Notes: a model not told the origin generated them from the letters alone. A stretch of 64,000 nucleotides of DNA from Pycnococcus provasolii (GCA_938743325.2 OW568864.1:1-64000), one strand, 5' to 3'; counted from the first letter of the stretch, positions 10,214-20,625 are shown. Made by a program: numbers and translations.

Positions 10214-11095
10214 ATGTTTGACAGAATGACCGCGCAGGCTACCAACCACCAGCAGGCTGCCAACACGATTGCAAGCTTCGTGAGCTTCGTCGCTCTGTAC
10301 CTGGTGTGCCGACGAGGGCCGTTCGCGAACGCGCTCATAAAGTTTGTCAGAACGTCTCCTCGCGCGTCTCCGTCGTCGTCGAAGGGCTCGAAGTGGAAGG
10401 ACACGACTGTGGAAGGTGGGCGCGAAATTGTCGGCGACGCTGAGCTGAAGTACGGCATAGCCAGCCGGATCGTGGCGGAAGTGCACAACTGGGTCGGCTT
10501 GTTTCTGGGAATCTCGGCGTTGCGTGACACGTCATCCCCGCTATGGTCAGATCCACTCTTCGCGCAAAACTCCGCCAGCCGCTTGCTCATTGCGTGGACG
10601 ACGGGATTCTTTGTGTTTGACACGCTGCTCGTCGGATACCACTCGAAAACAGAGGGTGTTGGTTTTCTCGCGCACGCGATCGGCTGCCTGTTCGTGTACG
10701 GCAATGCACTCGTCACGGGCACGCACCACCTGTTCGGCGCGCTGTTTATTACTTGGGAGCTTTCGACGTTCTTCCTGCACGTAAGGTGGCTCCTAAAGGA
10801 AATGGGCCACGACAGCGGAAAGGCGTATGCGCTCAACGGCGTGCTTCTATTCGTAGCATTCGTCGTCGTGCGAAATGTTGGTGGGACGTACGCCTCTGCG
10901 ATGTACTGGCGTGAGACCGCGCCTCTTGTCGCGAACGTTGAGGCGCGAAGAGGTGCCATAAGCCTGCCAACACTTTGGGCATTCAGAGCTGCAAATGTTC
11001 TGCTCAACACGCTGAATGCCGTCTGGGCATACAAGATGGCAAGAGGCGTGTACAGCCGGTTTTTCGGAAGGTCACGCCGTAAGGAAAAACTGTGA
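10214..11095 (+). CDS. TLC-domain membrane protein (TMEM56/TLCD4-like)
   Basis: A 293-residue multi-pass membrane protein. After a short N-terminal helix comes the TRAM/LAG1/CLN8 region: EVHNWVGLFLGISA, a FVFDTLLVGYHS segment with the conserved His, AHAIGCLFVYGNAL, and LFITWELSTFFLHVRWLLKEMG. These match the TMEM56/TLCD4 branch rather than ceramide synthases, since no Hox-like domain or Lag1 motif is present. Function in the family is poorly defined (lipid composition of membranes). ATG at 10214 is preferred over upstream in-frame sequence that overlaps the DPH7 5' end. Confidence 0.75.
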   Translation: MFDRMTAQATNHQQAANTIASFVSFVALYLVCRRGPFANALIKFVRTSPRASPSSSKGSKWKDTTVEGGREIVGDAELKYGIASRIVAEVHNWVGLFLGISALRDTSSPLWSDPLFAQNSASRLLIAWTTGFFVFDTLLVGYHSKTEGVGFLAHAIGCLFVYGNALVTGTHHLFGALFITWELSTFFLHVRWLLKEMGHDSGKAYALNGVLLFVAFVVVRNVGGTYASAMYWRETAPLVANVEARRGAISLPTLWAFRAANVLLNTLNAVWAYKMARGVYSRFFGRSRRKEKL

Positions 11096-11309
11096 TGGAT
11101 TTTGGACGCTTGGATAAAAAAAACGGGAAAGGAAAAATGTATATATATATTTTTTTTTCCAAATGATCAAGTAACATATATGCCACAATCCCACTTTCCT
11201 TCTTTATTTGAAACAAGAAGACCAATTTTTTTCGTGCATCCACATACGTCAGCAAAAAAAAAGTTTGTGGATAGAACACGATAGTACAACAAGTCGAATG
11301 GTCAGATCA

Positions 11310-12521
11310 TCATACCGAGACGGTACGCTCGTGAATCCAGCTAAACTTCAGGTCCTTCGGATTTGCCTTTGCTGCCTTCGCCTTGCGAACCGCCGTCTTC
11401 TCCGCAATCTTGCGAATGCGAGCAGGCAGCTTGCACACGTACTCCTGCGCCTCGAGTCCGTCCGCGTTCAGGCCCGTGACACTGGAGATCTTCCAGCGCT
11501 TGACGAGGTGCTCCATGATGTCCGCGTAGTCGAATGCCGTGTACGTCTCCGTTTTTTCGGCAACAATGCTGAAGTCCGCAAACAGGTTCGACCCGCCGTT
11601 CAGCTCCTCATGTTTCATGTCGTTCATGAGGTGTGCAGGCATCACAATCTGCTTGCGCATCATGTCCGCGAATGCCACCACTCCTCCGTTCGGGTCACGC
11701 TTCAGGATCTCCTCGACGATTCTGCTGTACGCATTCTCGTGACGCGCTTCGTCCGCGGCGATGATGCCGCAAATTCTCGCGAGCGTCGCGTCGCCGTGGA
11801 TCTTCGCATGGCGCGCGGTGTTTCCGTGCGAGACCCTCGTCGCACGCTCCTGGAAGCTAGTGTAAACGAAGCCCAGGTACGGGTTGTTCTCCGTCTTCGG
11901 GTCCATGCCGCTTCCAATGAGGTTCTGGATCGTCACCTCCACCTGCCTCATGTCCACGCGTCCTGTCAGCCAGAGGTATTTGTTCAGAAGGTCGCCGTGA
12001 CGGTTCTCCTCGGCCGTCCATGCTCGCGTCCACGTCGCCCACGGCGTTCCGGAGGCACCCGTCTCGTCACTCACACCATCGAGCGTGTTCAGCATCGCCA
12101 TGTACGTCGGAAGCGCCTCCTCCGTGATCATGTCGCCGACGATCGTCACAAGGTAGTCGTCGGGCAGGCACTGCGAACGCTCACGCAGCTCGCGCACTTC
12201 GTCGAGGAAGCTGTCGCTCTCCGGGTCGGGGAGGTAGTCCTGCGGCTGCCACGAGCTCTCGACGGGCTTAAGCAGTCCCGTGAGTTCGCCACTCGCAAAG
12301 TCGCCGAGGTCCCGGAACACCTCAAGGGCGAGCTCTGTCGTCGAGTGCGCCACCTGACCGTCGATGATGGTGGGTCCCTTCACGACGGGCGCGTCCGCCG
12401 TGGCTGCAGCGGACACGACGTCGCCCTTCTTGGCCGCCGTGGTGGTGGTCTGACGACGACGCGTGATGCTTTTTGTGCACCGGCGTGCGCTCACTCCTTT
12501 CACTGTGTTTGCAGCGAGCAT
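11310..12521 (-). CDS. Stearoyl-ACP (acyl-ACP) Delta9 desaturase, plastidial
   Basis: A 403-residue soluble di-iron desaturase that makes oleoyl-ACP in the plastid stroma using ferredoxin. The first about 50 residues are rich in Arg, Ser, Thr and Ala, like a plastid transit peptide (starting [14 protein letters not shown]). The di-iron ligand motifs EENRHG and DEARHE are both present, as are [21 protein letters not shown] and YEHL-like helices. Length and motif spacing fit the FAB2/SAD family. The divergent partner across 442 bp is the NDUFB11-like gene. Confidence 0.96.
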   Translation of the reverse strand: MLAANTVKGVSARRCTKSITRRRQTTTTAAKKGDVVSAAATADAPVVKGPTIIDGQVAHSTTELALEVFRDLGDFASGELTGLLKPVESSWQPQDYLPDPESDSFLDEVRELRERSQCLPDDYLVTIVGDMITEEALPTYMAMLNTLDGVSDETGASGTPWATWTRAWTAEENRHGDLLNKYLWLTGRVDMRQVEVTIQNLIGSGMDPKTENNPYLGFVYTSFQERATRVSHGNTARHAKIHGDATLARICGIIAADEARHENAYSRIVEEILKRDPNGGVVAFADMMRKQIVMPAHLMNDMKHEELNGGSNLFADFSIVAEKTETYTAFDYADIMEHLVKRWKISSVTGLNADGLEAQEYVCKLPARIRKIAEKTAVRKAKAAKANPKDLKFSWIHERTVSV

Positions 12522-12963
12522 GTTGTTATGTAGTGTGCGTGAGCGTGTGCTTCTGATGGAGTTGTGGTTACTGTTTTGTTGTTTGGTGCAGGGGGAGGTA
12601 ATCGCGGTGGGTTTTTCGATGGGCGTGAACGGGGGAGCTGCTGCTTGAGAGGGAGTGGAAAAGGGGGAGGGGAAGGGGAAGGGGCACGAGGAAGCGCGCG
12701 GGGGCGGAGGAGCAACCACCACCTTTCATTTTTTTTCATTCCCGTGGACAACTGCAGGGAACACTCTCATAGGCCTACGGTGGGTCCCCAAACCAATCAC
12801 CCAAACCCAACCTGTTTTTTCACCCTCGATCGTACGACGAGGAATAACCGAGCAGTCTCGCCTCGCCGTCAAGGCCCAAAGCCCAAACCCTCCTTCTGCT
12901 AGAAAAACCCTACAGTTCTGCACTCCCGGTCCTCTCTCACTCGCAAGACACAAACGCGCAGAA
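12522..12963. promoter_or_regulatory. Divergent promoter with site II and telo-box-like motifs
   Basis: The gap separates two ATGs on opposite strands. A purine-rich tract spans about 12645-12690. GGCCCA at 12873-12878 and AAACCCTA at 12905-12912 resemble plant site II and telo-box elements, which often co-occur in genes for growth-related and mitochondrial proteins. Function here is inferred from motif resemblance only. Confidence 0.4.
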
Positions 12964-13374
12964 ATGGCGTCGTCGGCGTCGCACGTCAAGGCGGCTGCGA
13001 GCCGGCTTGCGAACGCCGTGTGGTCCGCAGCAGCTTCTGTCACAGCCCGAGGCGCGTCGACGTCATCGGCAAACACAGCAGTGGCGACGGCGACGACACG
13101 TCGAGGCTTGCACACGAGCGCGCGCAGGCACGGCGGTCCGGACAAGGGCTTCTGGACGGAGGGGACGAATGTGAAGGAGCCTGGCTATCTCTTTGGAGAG
13201 ACACCGCCACCACCAGGTCAGTCGCGCAAGTGGGAGTCTTGGGAACTACCGTGGTATTCGATGATGCTGCTCTCGGGTGGAATTCTTACCGTTGGGTTGA
13301 GTGTGCAGCCGGACACGAGCATTCACACGTGGGCTCACAAGGAGGCTCTCAGGAGGATGGAGGAGGGAAAGTAG
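12964..13374 (+). CDS. Mitochondrial complex I NDUFB11/ESSS-like subunit
   Basis: A 136-residue protein. The N-terminal about 45 residues are Ala/Arg/Ser/Thr-rich and look like a mitochondrial presequence (RRGLHTSARR). The remainder has NVKEPGYLFGETPPPPGQ, then WESWELPWY, one membrane helix (MMLLSGGILTVGLSV) and WAHKEALRRMEEGK. This order, a soluble segment, a single helix and a basic W..xEA.RR tail, matches the NDUFB11/ESSS subunit of the complex I membrane arm. Similarity is short, so the name is tentative. Confidence 0.55.
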   Translation: MASSASHVKAAASRLANAVWSAAASVTARGASTSSANTAVATATTRRGLHTSARRHGGPDKGFWTEGTNVKEPGYLFGETPPPPGQSRKWESWELPWYSMMLLSGGILTVGLSVQPDTSIHTWAHKEALRRMEEGK

Positions 13375-13548
13375 AGTAAGCAGAGACTGAGGAAAAAAAA
13401 ATTGGTGTGTTTGTAACGAACCCACGAACGTATTTTCAAAAGAAGAAAAAGAATACTTTCTTGGTCAATCAGGTACTTTACACAACGGAAACGAAAACAA
13501 AAAAATATATACGTCCTGTCTCTTTCCCCCCTCGGATATATGTGTACT

Positions 13549-14172
13549 TTACTTGGCTGTCTTCAGCTCCGCGAGACGTCGCGACAGGTCGTCTTTCTGT
13601 GCAACGGGTGCTTCCGTCTGAAGCGTTCCCGTCGCTGCGTTTGGCATGTTCCACGCCGTTTCCAGGCCGTGCTCCTCGGCAACCTGGCTCATCAAGTTCG
13701 TCACCTGGTCCTCCGGCGTCGACAGCGCCGCCTGGTGCGCCATGGCGTTTTCGACAAACTCCGTCTGTACGTCGAGGTCGTCGAATTGCTTTTCGAACGT
13801 CTCCATCACCTTCGAGACCTGCTCGAGGTTGTTCGCCGCAAGCGCCTTGTCCAGCGCCTTGACGATGCCCGCCATGTTTTTGTTAATCTGCTGCATCTTC
13901 TGCTGCGTGTCCAGCCTGCTAACGACGGCGTCGAGACGACTCGCGAGCTTGAGGTAGTTGAGCTGTTCGGTCTTTTTGCGTATTGCGTTCTGCGCATATA
14001 TCTTCGCACCCTCGATGTTGCCCTTCTCAATTGCTTTTTTCACCTTGTTCTTCTCCTCCTTTTCATCCTTCTCGCACTTTTTGGCTGACCGCACGAGCTG
14101 CTTGGACGTGAACTTCAGGTTAAATATCTGGTCAAGCAGCTTGTCACCCATGGAAGACCCGCCATTGCCCAT
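13549..14172 (-). CDS. CHMP1: ESCRT-III subunit CHMP1
   Basis: A 207-residue SNF7-family protein. The basic N-terminal helices (DQIFNLKFTSKQLVRSAKKCEKDEK), the GNIEGAKIYAQNAIRKK segment and the acidic C-terminal half are typical. The last residues (DDLSRRLAELK) form a MIM1 motif that binds MIT domains such as that of VPS4. CHMP1 acts in multivesicular body formation and membrane scission. ATG at 14172 gives the family-length N-terminus; the extra 31 residues possible upstream do not look conserved. Confidence 0.95.
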   Translation of the reverse strand: MGNGGSSMGDKLLDQIFNLKFTSKQLVRSAKKCEKDEKEEKNKVKKAIEKGNIEGAKIYAQNAIRKKTEQLNYLKLASRLDAVVSRLDTQQKMQQINKNMAGIVKALDKALAANNLEQVSKVMETFEKQFDDLDVQTEFVENAMAHQAALSTPEDQVTNLMSQVAEEHGLETAWNMPNAATGTLQTEAPVAQKDDLSRRLAELKTAK

Positions 14173-14754
14173 GTTTTTGGCTTTTGATGTACAGTGGTAC
14201 AGCACACTCTCCGAAACGGAATAACGCGTCTTCGCCCTTGTGGGCTCCAGGTGGGTGTGTCCCATAGGCTTCCTAGGGGTTGGGGAAAACGATGATGAGG
14301 GAACCTGCTCGTTCAGTTCTCTCTGTCGGGCTTATTCCACGCCTTCCACGGGAAAGGAAGGCAGTTGCGCAGGAGGGCGAGGCTGATACAAAACCATCAT
14401 CAGAACAGCGAGGGCACAGAACGTGTGACGACGCGAAACTCTTGAAGTTTAGGCTGATGCGGAGAGCCTGCTCGCGTCCCACTTGTCAGAGGGTTCGTGA
14501 GGGGATACCGGTTGGCGCATGGGGACATCCACACCGGGGATTTCGTCAGAGGTTAAATTATCTGGGGCAATCTAGCCTCAGTCTACAAATCCCGTTGCAG
14601 ATAGAGTATCGCCCCGAATGACGTCTCCCCCCCTCTGCGGACCACGGCAGGGCACGACTGGCCCCCCCTTCCCCTCCGTCCTCGCCCCCCCTCCCCTCAA
14701 CCTCACCGCTGCAACAACACTCTCCGCAGCTCAACAAAACACAACCCGACGTCG
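14173..14754. other. Divergent intergenic region
   Basis: About 580 bp between CHMP1 and the glutamyl-tRNA reductase gene. A pyrimidine-rich run spans 14655-14705. No recognisable gene, RNA or repeat is seen. Confidence 0.5.
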
Positions 14755-16462
14755 ATGGCGAACATGGCGCACTCGATGACCAGGCATAACGCCGCAAGGG
14801 CGGCTGTGCGCACCACGGCTCGTCGATCAACCGCACCAGCACGGCGTGCGCCGCCAGCACCTCGCGCGACGACAACGGAGCAGCAGACGTCCGCGACAGT
14901 GCTCCCTTCGACGCACACCGAGAGTAGCTCGGCGAACCTCGAGCAGCTCAAAGGCACATCTACGAACCGTACGTGTTTGCTTCCTCTCTACTTTGCTTAT
15001 TTTTTTGTTTCGTCTCCTGGAAACACAATAAGTACTCACCAAAACCATAAAACGCACACCCAAACCAATATATATATATATAACAGGCTACGCACAGGAA
15101 ACCAAGTCGTCCATAATCAGCATCGGACTGACGGTGTCAAGTGCACCCGTAGAAATCCGTGAGAAGCTCGCCGTCAAGCAGGAGGAGTGGGGAACAGCCA
15201 TCTCAGAGCTCTGCAACTACCCACACATCGAGGAGGCTGCGGTTCTCAGCACGTGCAACCGCATGGAGGTGTACGTCGTTGGCATGTCGTACCACCGCGG
15301 CGTTCGCGAGGTGGAGGAGTGGATGTCCAAGCAGAGCGGCATCCCGCTCGACGAGCTTCGCCCGTACCTCTTCCTGCTCCGCGACCGTGACGCGGTGAAC
15401 CACGTCCTGCAGGTGTCTGCAGGACTCGACAGCCTCGTTATGGGAGAGGGGCAGATTCTCGCGCAGGTGAAGTCTGTGTTCCAGGTGGGACAGGACGCTC
15501 CCGGCTTCGGCCGAACGCTCAACGGGCTTTTCAAGCAGGCGATTCAAGCCGGCAAGAGGGTCCGCGCGGAGACAGGCATCGCCAAGGGCGCCGTTTCCGT
15601 CTCCTCCGCCGCCGCGGAGCTCGCACAGATGAAGCTGCCGTCCAAACGCTTCAGCGACGCCAAGGTGTGCATTATTGGAGCGGGCACCATGTCGCGCCTC
15701 CTCGTGAAGCACCTCGTCAGCAAGGGGTGCACGGACATGACGATCGTGAACCGCAGCTACCCGCGTGTGGAGGAGCTGCAGGCAGACTTCCCCGATGCCA
15801 ACATCACCGCGAAGCTGAGCCCCGACCTCATGGAGTGTGTGGAGGCGAGTGACGTCATCTTCGCCGCATCCTCGAGCGAGGATATCCTCATCTCCAAGGC
15901 GGATGTCGAGAAGATGGCGGCGCCATCCGACGCCGTCGGTGGCGTGCGCCGGTTCTTCGACATCAGCGTGCCGCGCAATATCGCACGGGATATCACAGAG
16001 CTGGAGGCTGGACACTGCTATAACGTTGACGACCTCAAGGAGGTTGTGGATGCGAACAAGGAGGCGCGCATGGAGGCTGCGCGCGAGGCGATGGGCGTGC
16101 TCGAGGAGGAGCGCCAGGCGTTCGAGGCATGGCACGAGAGCCTTGCGAGTGTTCCCGTCATCAAACGCCTCAGGGCGAAGGCGGAGCAGATCCGCTCGTC
16201 GGAGCTCGAGAAGGCGATGAGCAAGCTCGGAGATGGCCTGACGAAAAAGCAGCGAAAGACGCTTGAGGAGATGTCTCGCGCAATCTGCAACAAGCTTACG
16301 CACGGTCCGATGCAGGCGCTTCGCGCTGACGGAACGGATTTGGAGGCAATAGAGGAGATGCTGCAGTCGATGCGCACGATTGAGAAGATCTACGGGCTTC
16401 AGCCGAATATGGAGGAGATCGCGGCGGAGAAGGCTGCGCAGAAGCGTGCGAAGCAGGCATGA
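14755..16462 (+). CDS. hemA: Glutamyl-tRNA reductase, plastidial
   Basis: Two exons (14755-14968 and 15087-16462) with a 118-bp intron ending in a TA-repeat and ACAG encode 529 residues. The enzyme reduces glutamyl-tRNA(Glu) to glutamate-1-semialdehyde, the first committed step of tetrapyrrole synthesis in the plastid. Exon 1 supplies an Ala/Arg/Thr-rich transit peptide. The mature part has the catalytic Cys in AVLSTCNRMEVYV, GEGQILAQVK, the NADPH-binding VCIIGAGTMSRLLVKHL, and a C-terminal dimerisation helix region. The intron joins AAC-C to GC-TAC, giving an uninterrupted frame. The next gene follows on the same strand, one of few tandem pairs in the window. Confidence 0.97.
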
Positions 16463-16957
16463 GAAAAAAAATTGTTACCCAAAATTACGCCTTTTACCTA
16501 AATAAGCAAAAATAAAAAAACCTGCATTATGGGGGGAAAAGGTGTCAGTTCGTAGACGCCAATAGACTATCACGACACCCCTGCTCTGTCGTCGAGTGGT
16601 CGTCGAGGTTGCAGTTTGGGGTTTGGGGTTTTCGTGTCTTATTTGGTTTTTCCGAACCCCCGATTATTTTACGCGCGCTCTTTGCTTCAGCAGTTTGATT
16701 CAAAGTCCCCCCTCCCCTTCCCCCGCCATTTCTTGCGTGAACTCCACCTTCTCCCCTTCTTAACGCTGGCTGGCCTGAACTTCACATCACTTCACTTCAC
16801 TTCACGCGGCCTTAAGCCTTAAGGTTTGGTTCGTTCACCTTAAGCACGCCTTAAGCACGCCTTAAGCCTTTAAGCCCTTAAGCCCCCCGCCCGTTTCTCT
16901 CCTCGCTCAAACCAGATATCCACATCACACCTCACTCCGCGCAAACACAACACAAAC
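16463..16957. other. Intergenic region with CTTAAG-rich cluster
   Basis: About 500 bp between two plus-strand genes. Bases 16805-16885 contain repeated CTTAAG/CTTTAAG and GCACGCCTTAAG units, preceded by TTCAC repeats (16785-16805). These lie close upstream of the CEP295-like ATG and may be promoter elements. No gene is seen. Confidence 0.5.
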
Positions 16958-18571
16958 ATGGGCGTCGACGAACGACCCGCAACGGTGGCTCAGAAGCTAA
17001 AGCACCAACAGCCGTTCCTCACGGCGTCACCGAACGAGGCTGAACAACTGCGGCAGCAGCAACTGCAGGCGTCGCGCGTCGCACGGTTGACGGCGATGCG
17101 GCAGCAGGAACGCGCGCGCGCAGCGATGCAGAACGAGAAATTTAGGGCGCACATCGCGCAGAAAGTGCGCGTGCGCGACGAGGATGCGCAGAAGACGGTG
17201 CGCGCTAGGCAGCATGCGGAGCTCGGTGCGTTGCGCACGTCGCTGTCGGCGGCGCTCGCCAACGTTGGCAGCGCGCAGCACGGCGCGGACGTCAACGCCG
17301 AGGAGCTCGCCGCGCGGCGGGCCACTTCCGCCGCGGTTGCAGGCGTGCGCCAGCGCGACGCGCAGCTGCGCTTCGACGGCGCGTACGACACTGCCGTGGT
17401 CGCGCCGCGCGCCGCGTCTGCTGCGAGGGATGCGGAGCGCGCTGGCGCGAGAGAACTTGCCAAGCGCATGGAGACGGCGCGCGCGCGCCAGGCGGCTGAC
17501 AGCGGTAGGGCGGAGCAGGCACGGCTTGCAGAAGAGGAAAGGTACGTGCGATCACGCCCGCCAGTCGAGCGCGTGTATTCGCACGGCTGCGGCGTCGACT
17601 ACTACAAGAACACGTTCGTGCACGGCATCGCACGAGCGCAGTACTCGGTGGAGCGCGAAGTGCCTAGGGACGGTGGGGCTGCTCACCCGGAGAACGGCCG
17701 CGCTGCGGCCGCGGCTGAGCTGCAGCGCCTCGCAGAGGTACGCGAGGCTGCGCAGGCTCGCGAGCGCGGGCGTCAGGCGGCAATCAGCAGGCGCACGACG
17801 GCGGCGGCCACCCGCGCGCGCACGACGCGTGTCTGCAGGGAAGTGGAGGCGGAGCTTGAGGCTGCTGCGAGGAAAGATCGGCGTGAGAAGGTGGCACGAG
17901 CGTACACCACAGTTGCGCGACACGAGACGACGGCGGTGGAGGTGCAGAAACAGAGCCAGCTCGAGAAACAATTTGAGCGAATGGCGGGCGTTCCGCCCAG
18001 GGGACGCAATGCCACCGCCGCCGAGGCTGCCGCGGCGGTGCCCGAAGCTGAGGTGGTGGGAGCACAGATGGAGGACGGCGCCGTTGTGATGTGGCAAAAT
18101 CCTGGTATACGAGGCCTGCCGCGCCGTGTTGTGGCCTTGGATACGGGCATGGCCGCCCCAGCGTCTGCGACCGTCGTGCGAAAAATTCCCACAGCACGGA
18201 CGGCTCCGCGATCTGAGACTGTCGACGCCGGAGATGGCATCGAGCAATATGCCCACCATCACCTCTCCGAACCAAGCGATGCGGGCGATGCAGTGGCTTT
18301 ATTCCGAGAGCTTGCGGAATTTGCAGGCCTCGACACTGCGGCGGCCGATGCCATTGCGGCACTCGCGGAGGCGGAGGCTGCGGTTGTGCCATCTCCTCAG
18401 CCGCCGACGCCGCTCTCGGTGGCTGTTGACGGCTACGACGACGAGCCGAGCCGCATCAGTCAGGCGCTCAGCGGAACGAGCTTGTCCAGCGAGCTAGACG
18501 GTGGAAGTCGCCCCGACTTCTCGACTCTGTCTTCCATCGAGAGCCTGACGCTGTCGAGGTCATCGACCTGA
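16958..18571 (+). CDS. Coiled-coil protein, CEP295/ANA1-like N-terminal pattern
   Basis: A 537-residue Ala/Arg/Glu-rich coiled-coil protein. The first about 130 residues follow the order of the CEP295 N-terminus: LTASPNEAEQLR, then RLTAMRQQERARAAMQ, an Arg/Gln helix, SLSAALANVGSAQHGADVN and AEELAARRATSAAVAGVRQRD. A later ENGRAAAAAELQRLAEVREAAQ block also matches in spacing. CEP295/ANA1 converts centrioles to centrosomes and stabilises microtubule triplets. The match is by remembered pattern in a low-complexity protein and the C-terminal half is unrelated, so confidence is moderate. Delta-tubulin and GCP3 occur in the same window. Another cilium- or centriole-associated coiled-coil protein is the main alternative. 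Confidence 0.5.
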   Translation: MGVDERPATVAQKLKHQQPFLTASPNEAEQLRQQQLQASRVARLTAMRQQERARAAMQNEKFRAHIAQKVRVRDEDAQKTVRARQHAELGALRTSLSAALANVGSAQHGADVNAEELAARRATSAAVAGVRQRDAQLRFDGAYDTAVVAPRAASAARDAERAGARELAKRMETARARQAADSGRAEQARLAEEERYVRSRPPVERVYSHGCGVDYYKNTFVHGIARAQYSVEREVPRDGGAAHPENGRAAAAAELQRLAEVREAAQARERGRQAAISRRTTAAATRARTTRVCREVEAELEAAARKDRREKVARAYTTVARHETTAVEVQKQSQLEKQFERMAGVPPRGRNATAAEAAAAVPEAEVVGAQMEDGAVVMWQNPGIRGLPRRVVALDTGMAAPASATVVRKIPTARTAPRSETVDAGDGIEQYAHHHLSEPSDAGDAVALFRELAEFAGLDTAAADAIAALAEAEAAVVPSPQPPTPLSVAVDGYDDEPSRISQALSGTSLSSELDGGSRPDFSTLSSIESLTLSRSST

Positions 18572-18661
18572 TCATGAATCCGTGACAGCTTCTTTCAAAA
18601 ACCAAACGTTTTCTTTGTTGTTGTTGTTACAGGATAAATAATTTAAAGATCACTCGTCGCT

Positions 18662-19732
18662 TTAGTAGTACTTATTCAGCGTACGCTCCGTGAACCCGCC
18701 AAACGTCACGCCGGGAGACCAGCGGTCAACATCCGTCTGCACAGACGACGCATCTTCCTCACGTACGGACATGACGTAGTCGAAGCTCGGCTGCATGAAC
18801 ACCGCGAATGTGCTCCGATCAACGCCCACCGTTGGTGTGGCGCCCGGGCAAACGCAGTGCGGCGTGGCACGCAGAAGACCACCCGAGGCAACCTGCGCTG
18901 ACTCGCCAATCTGAAACGCGAGGCTGGTTTTCGGGATGTTCACCTTTGTCACCTCCCCCGCTCTGTTGCGAATGAAGAGCCCTGCGTCCTTAGCTGGGTT
19001 GGGCACCTCAGACCCCGCGGCGTCCGTGAACCGCGCGGAAACAAGACCCGTCAAGGTTCCGTGATCCTTGTGCCAGCCACACCACGTGTCTTGCTTCGTG
19101 CTGCCACCCGCCGCCGACACGGGGAAGTAGTACAGTAGCCTCGCCTTGTGGCAGCGGCTGTCTGACACAGCGCGCTCGAGGCTGGAGGCGCGGTCGTCGC
19201 CCTTGCGTGAGCGCACGTATGCGTCGCAGTGCCGAAGGAGCTTCTGCCCCACATTCACGATACACGTCCCAAGATTCTTAAACGAAGGCTCGAGGGCGGG
19301 CAGCTCAACCGCCGGCCATACGTTAGGCCTTAGATAAGACGGGTGGCGCTCCATAAGCTCGTCGTCGTCGCACGGTCTGTCCTCGACCGGGTTGTTGTAG
19401 TACGATCCCTTGTGCGTGTCAAATTTTCCGTCGCTGAGCTTCTCCTTGCCGTGGCTCCACCCGAACGCGTAGAAGCTCTTTTCATCCTCGTACTTCTGCT
19501 TCGCGTCATCCGGCAGCTCTGCAAACTCTCGTGCCAGCGGCAGAAGCGCACCTCGCAACTTCTCGAAGTCAGGCACGCCGCTCACTGTGAGTATTCCGAG
19601 TCCTCCCGGTCCAAATGCCTTGGAGAGCGCGTCGTCGAGCTCTGTGACGGACGCGCCTGACGACGATGACGAGGCGTCGAGCACGCTGTACGGTATGTCC
19701 ACCACGGAGGCTGCGTCAGCCGTCAGCGCCAT
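18662..19732 (-). CDS. 2-oxoglutarate/Fe(II)-dependent dioxygenase (IPNS-like)
   Basis: A 356-residue protein of the isopenicillin-N-synthase-like superfamily. An N-terminal DIOX_N-like region (IPYSVLDA..., LPLAREFAELPDDAK) precedes a jelly-roll domain. The iron ligands are visible as WHKDHG (His-x-Asp) and the distal His in ATPHCV. The 2-oxoglutarate-binding Arg probably lies in DRSTFAVF. Homologous proteins hydroxylate small molecules and hormones in plants, but the substrate cannot be read from sequence. No transit peptide is evident. Confidence 0.82.
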   Translation of the reverse strand: MALTADAASVVDIPYSVLDASSSSSGASVTELDDALSKAFGPGGLGILTVSGVPDFEKLRGALLPLAREFAELPDDAKQKYEDEKSFYAFGWSHGKEKLSDGKFDTHKGSYYNNPVEDRPCDDDELMERHPSYLRPNVWPAVELPALEPSFKNLGTCIVNVGQKLLRHCDAYVRSRKGDDRASSLERAVSDSRCHKARLLYYFPVSAAGGSTKQDTWCGWHKDHGTLTGLVSARFTDAAGSEVPNPAKDAGLFIRNRAGEVTKVNIPKTSLAFQIGESAQVASGGLLRATPHCVCPGATPTVGVDRSTFAVFMQPSFDYVMSVREEDASSVQTDVDRWSPGVTFGGFTERTLNKYY

Positions 19733-19983
19733 GTTGGGATGGGCTGTGTGTGAAGTGCGATGTGCAAGTTTTAAAAAACTGGCTGACTGTTCTATTCCTA
19801 GGTTGGTACGGAGTAAAGCAACGGAGTAACGGTTCGAGACCTAGTTCGGGGTTCGGGTCCCCCAACCCCTAAACTCGTCAACGGGGACTATCGACCTTAG
19901 CTAGGGTTAAAGGCCCCTGGACATGAGGGTTTGTACGACGCCGACGCCACCCCTTCCCCATTTCGCTCACTCCCTTCACGAAC
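19733..19983. promoter_or_regulatory. Divergent promoter of dioxygenase and QCR6 genes
   Basis: A 251-bp gap between opposite start codons. TAGGGTTAAAGGCCC at 19902-19916 combines a telo-box-like core with a GGCCC element. A GGTTCGAGACC block at 19830 resembles a tRNA T-arm, but no cloverleaf forms. Confidence 0.35.
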
Positions 19984-20389
19984 ATGTACGTCGCAGCTCA
20001 CGGCGCTCTGCGTGCCTCCGTTTGTTTGTTTCGAGGAAGAGATCAACGCTGACTCCCACGCACGGACGCACGTCCAACTTCACACACCCAGGGACGAGGA
20101 GGACCCCGTCGACACCAAGCCTGAGCTCGAGGAGCAGTGCAAGCCCAAGTGCGCGAAGTTTCTCGTGCGTCGTCTCTCCACGCCTTTCTTTCCCATGTGG
20201 CGCTCTCGTTTGCTCCTTCGCTAACTCACAACGTTCAAAATAACTTCAATACAGGTGGACTACGAGGCGTGCGTGGATCGCATCAAGAGCGACACCACCG
20301 GAGAGGCACACTGCACAGGTCAGTACTTCGACTACTGGAGCTGTGTTGACACTTGTGTTGCGCCGAAGCTATTCGGAAAACTACAGTAG
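19984..20389 (+). CDS. QCR6: Cytochrome bc1 complex hinge protein QCR6
   Basis: Three coding pieces (19984-19985, 20092-20164, 20255-20389) separated by GT-AG introns of 106 and 90 bp give 69 residues. The protein is the acidic hinge subunit of mitochondrial complex III, which helps cytochrome c dock. Sequence landmarks are DEEDPVDTKPELEEQC, KPKCAKF, VDYEACVDRI, EAHCTGQYFDYWSCVD and CVAPKLFGKLQ, with the expected Cys pairs of a twin-Cys helical hairpin. The start codon is split: AT lies before the first donor (gtacgt) and G is the first base after the acceptor (cccag). This gives a family-like MDEEDPVD start; no ATG in exon 2 does so. Confidence 0.88.
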
Positions 20390-20625
20390 ATCTGACGTGG
20401 AAGGTGGAAAACGCAATGAGCGCTGCAGGTTGTCGAGAAGCTCAACTGCCTTGCAACAAAGCAGAGGTGTCGTTGCCGACTCTGTAACCATTGGCCTGTC
20501 CCCTTTCCCTTCTTCTCACGTGACGAAATAGTTTTGTTACAGTTTCAGCGCGCACTAAGGCAGCAACATCGTCCAGGCAGACGGAATAGAGGTCGCGTGT
20601 AAGTTGTCCAGCAAAGCATGGCGTC

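Noticed and set aside
11208-12533. 441-codon plus-strand open frame
   Set aside because: It lies antisense to the acyl-ACP desaturase, lacks any family signature, and is a GC-bias shadow.
15203-16303. 366-codon minus-strand open frame
   Set aside because: Antisense shadow of glutamyl-tRNA reductase.
19825-19872. tRNA-like T-arm (GGTTCGAGACC, GGGTTCGGGTCCC)
   Set aside because: No acceptor, D and anticodon stems pair around it.
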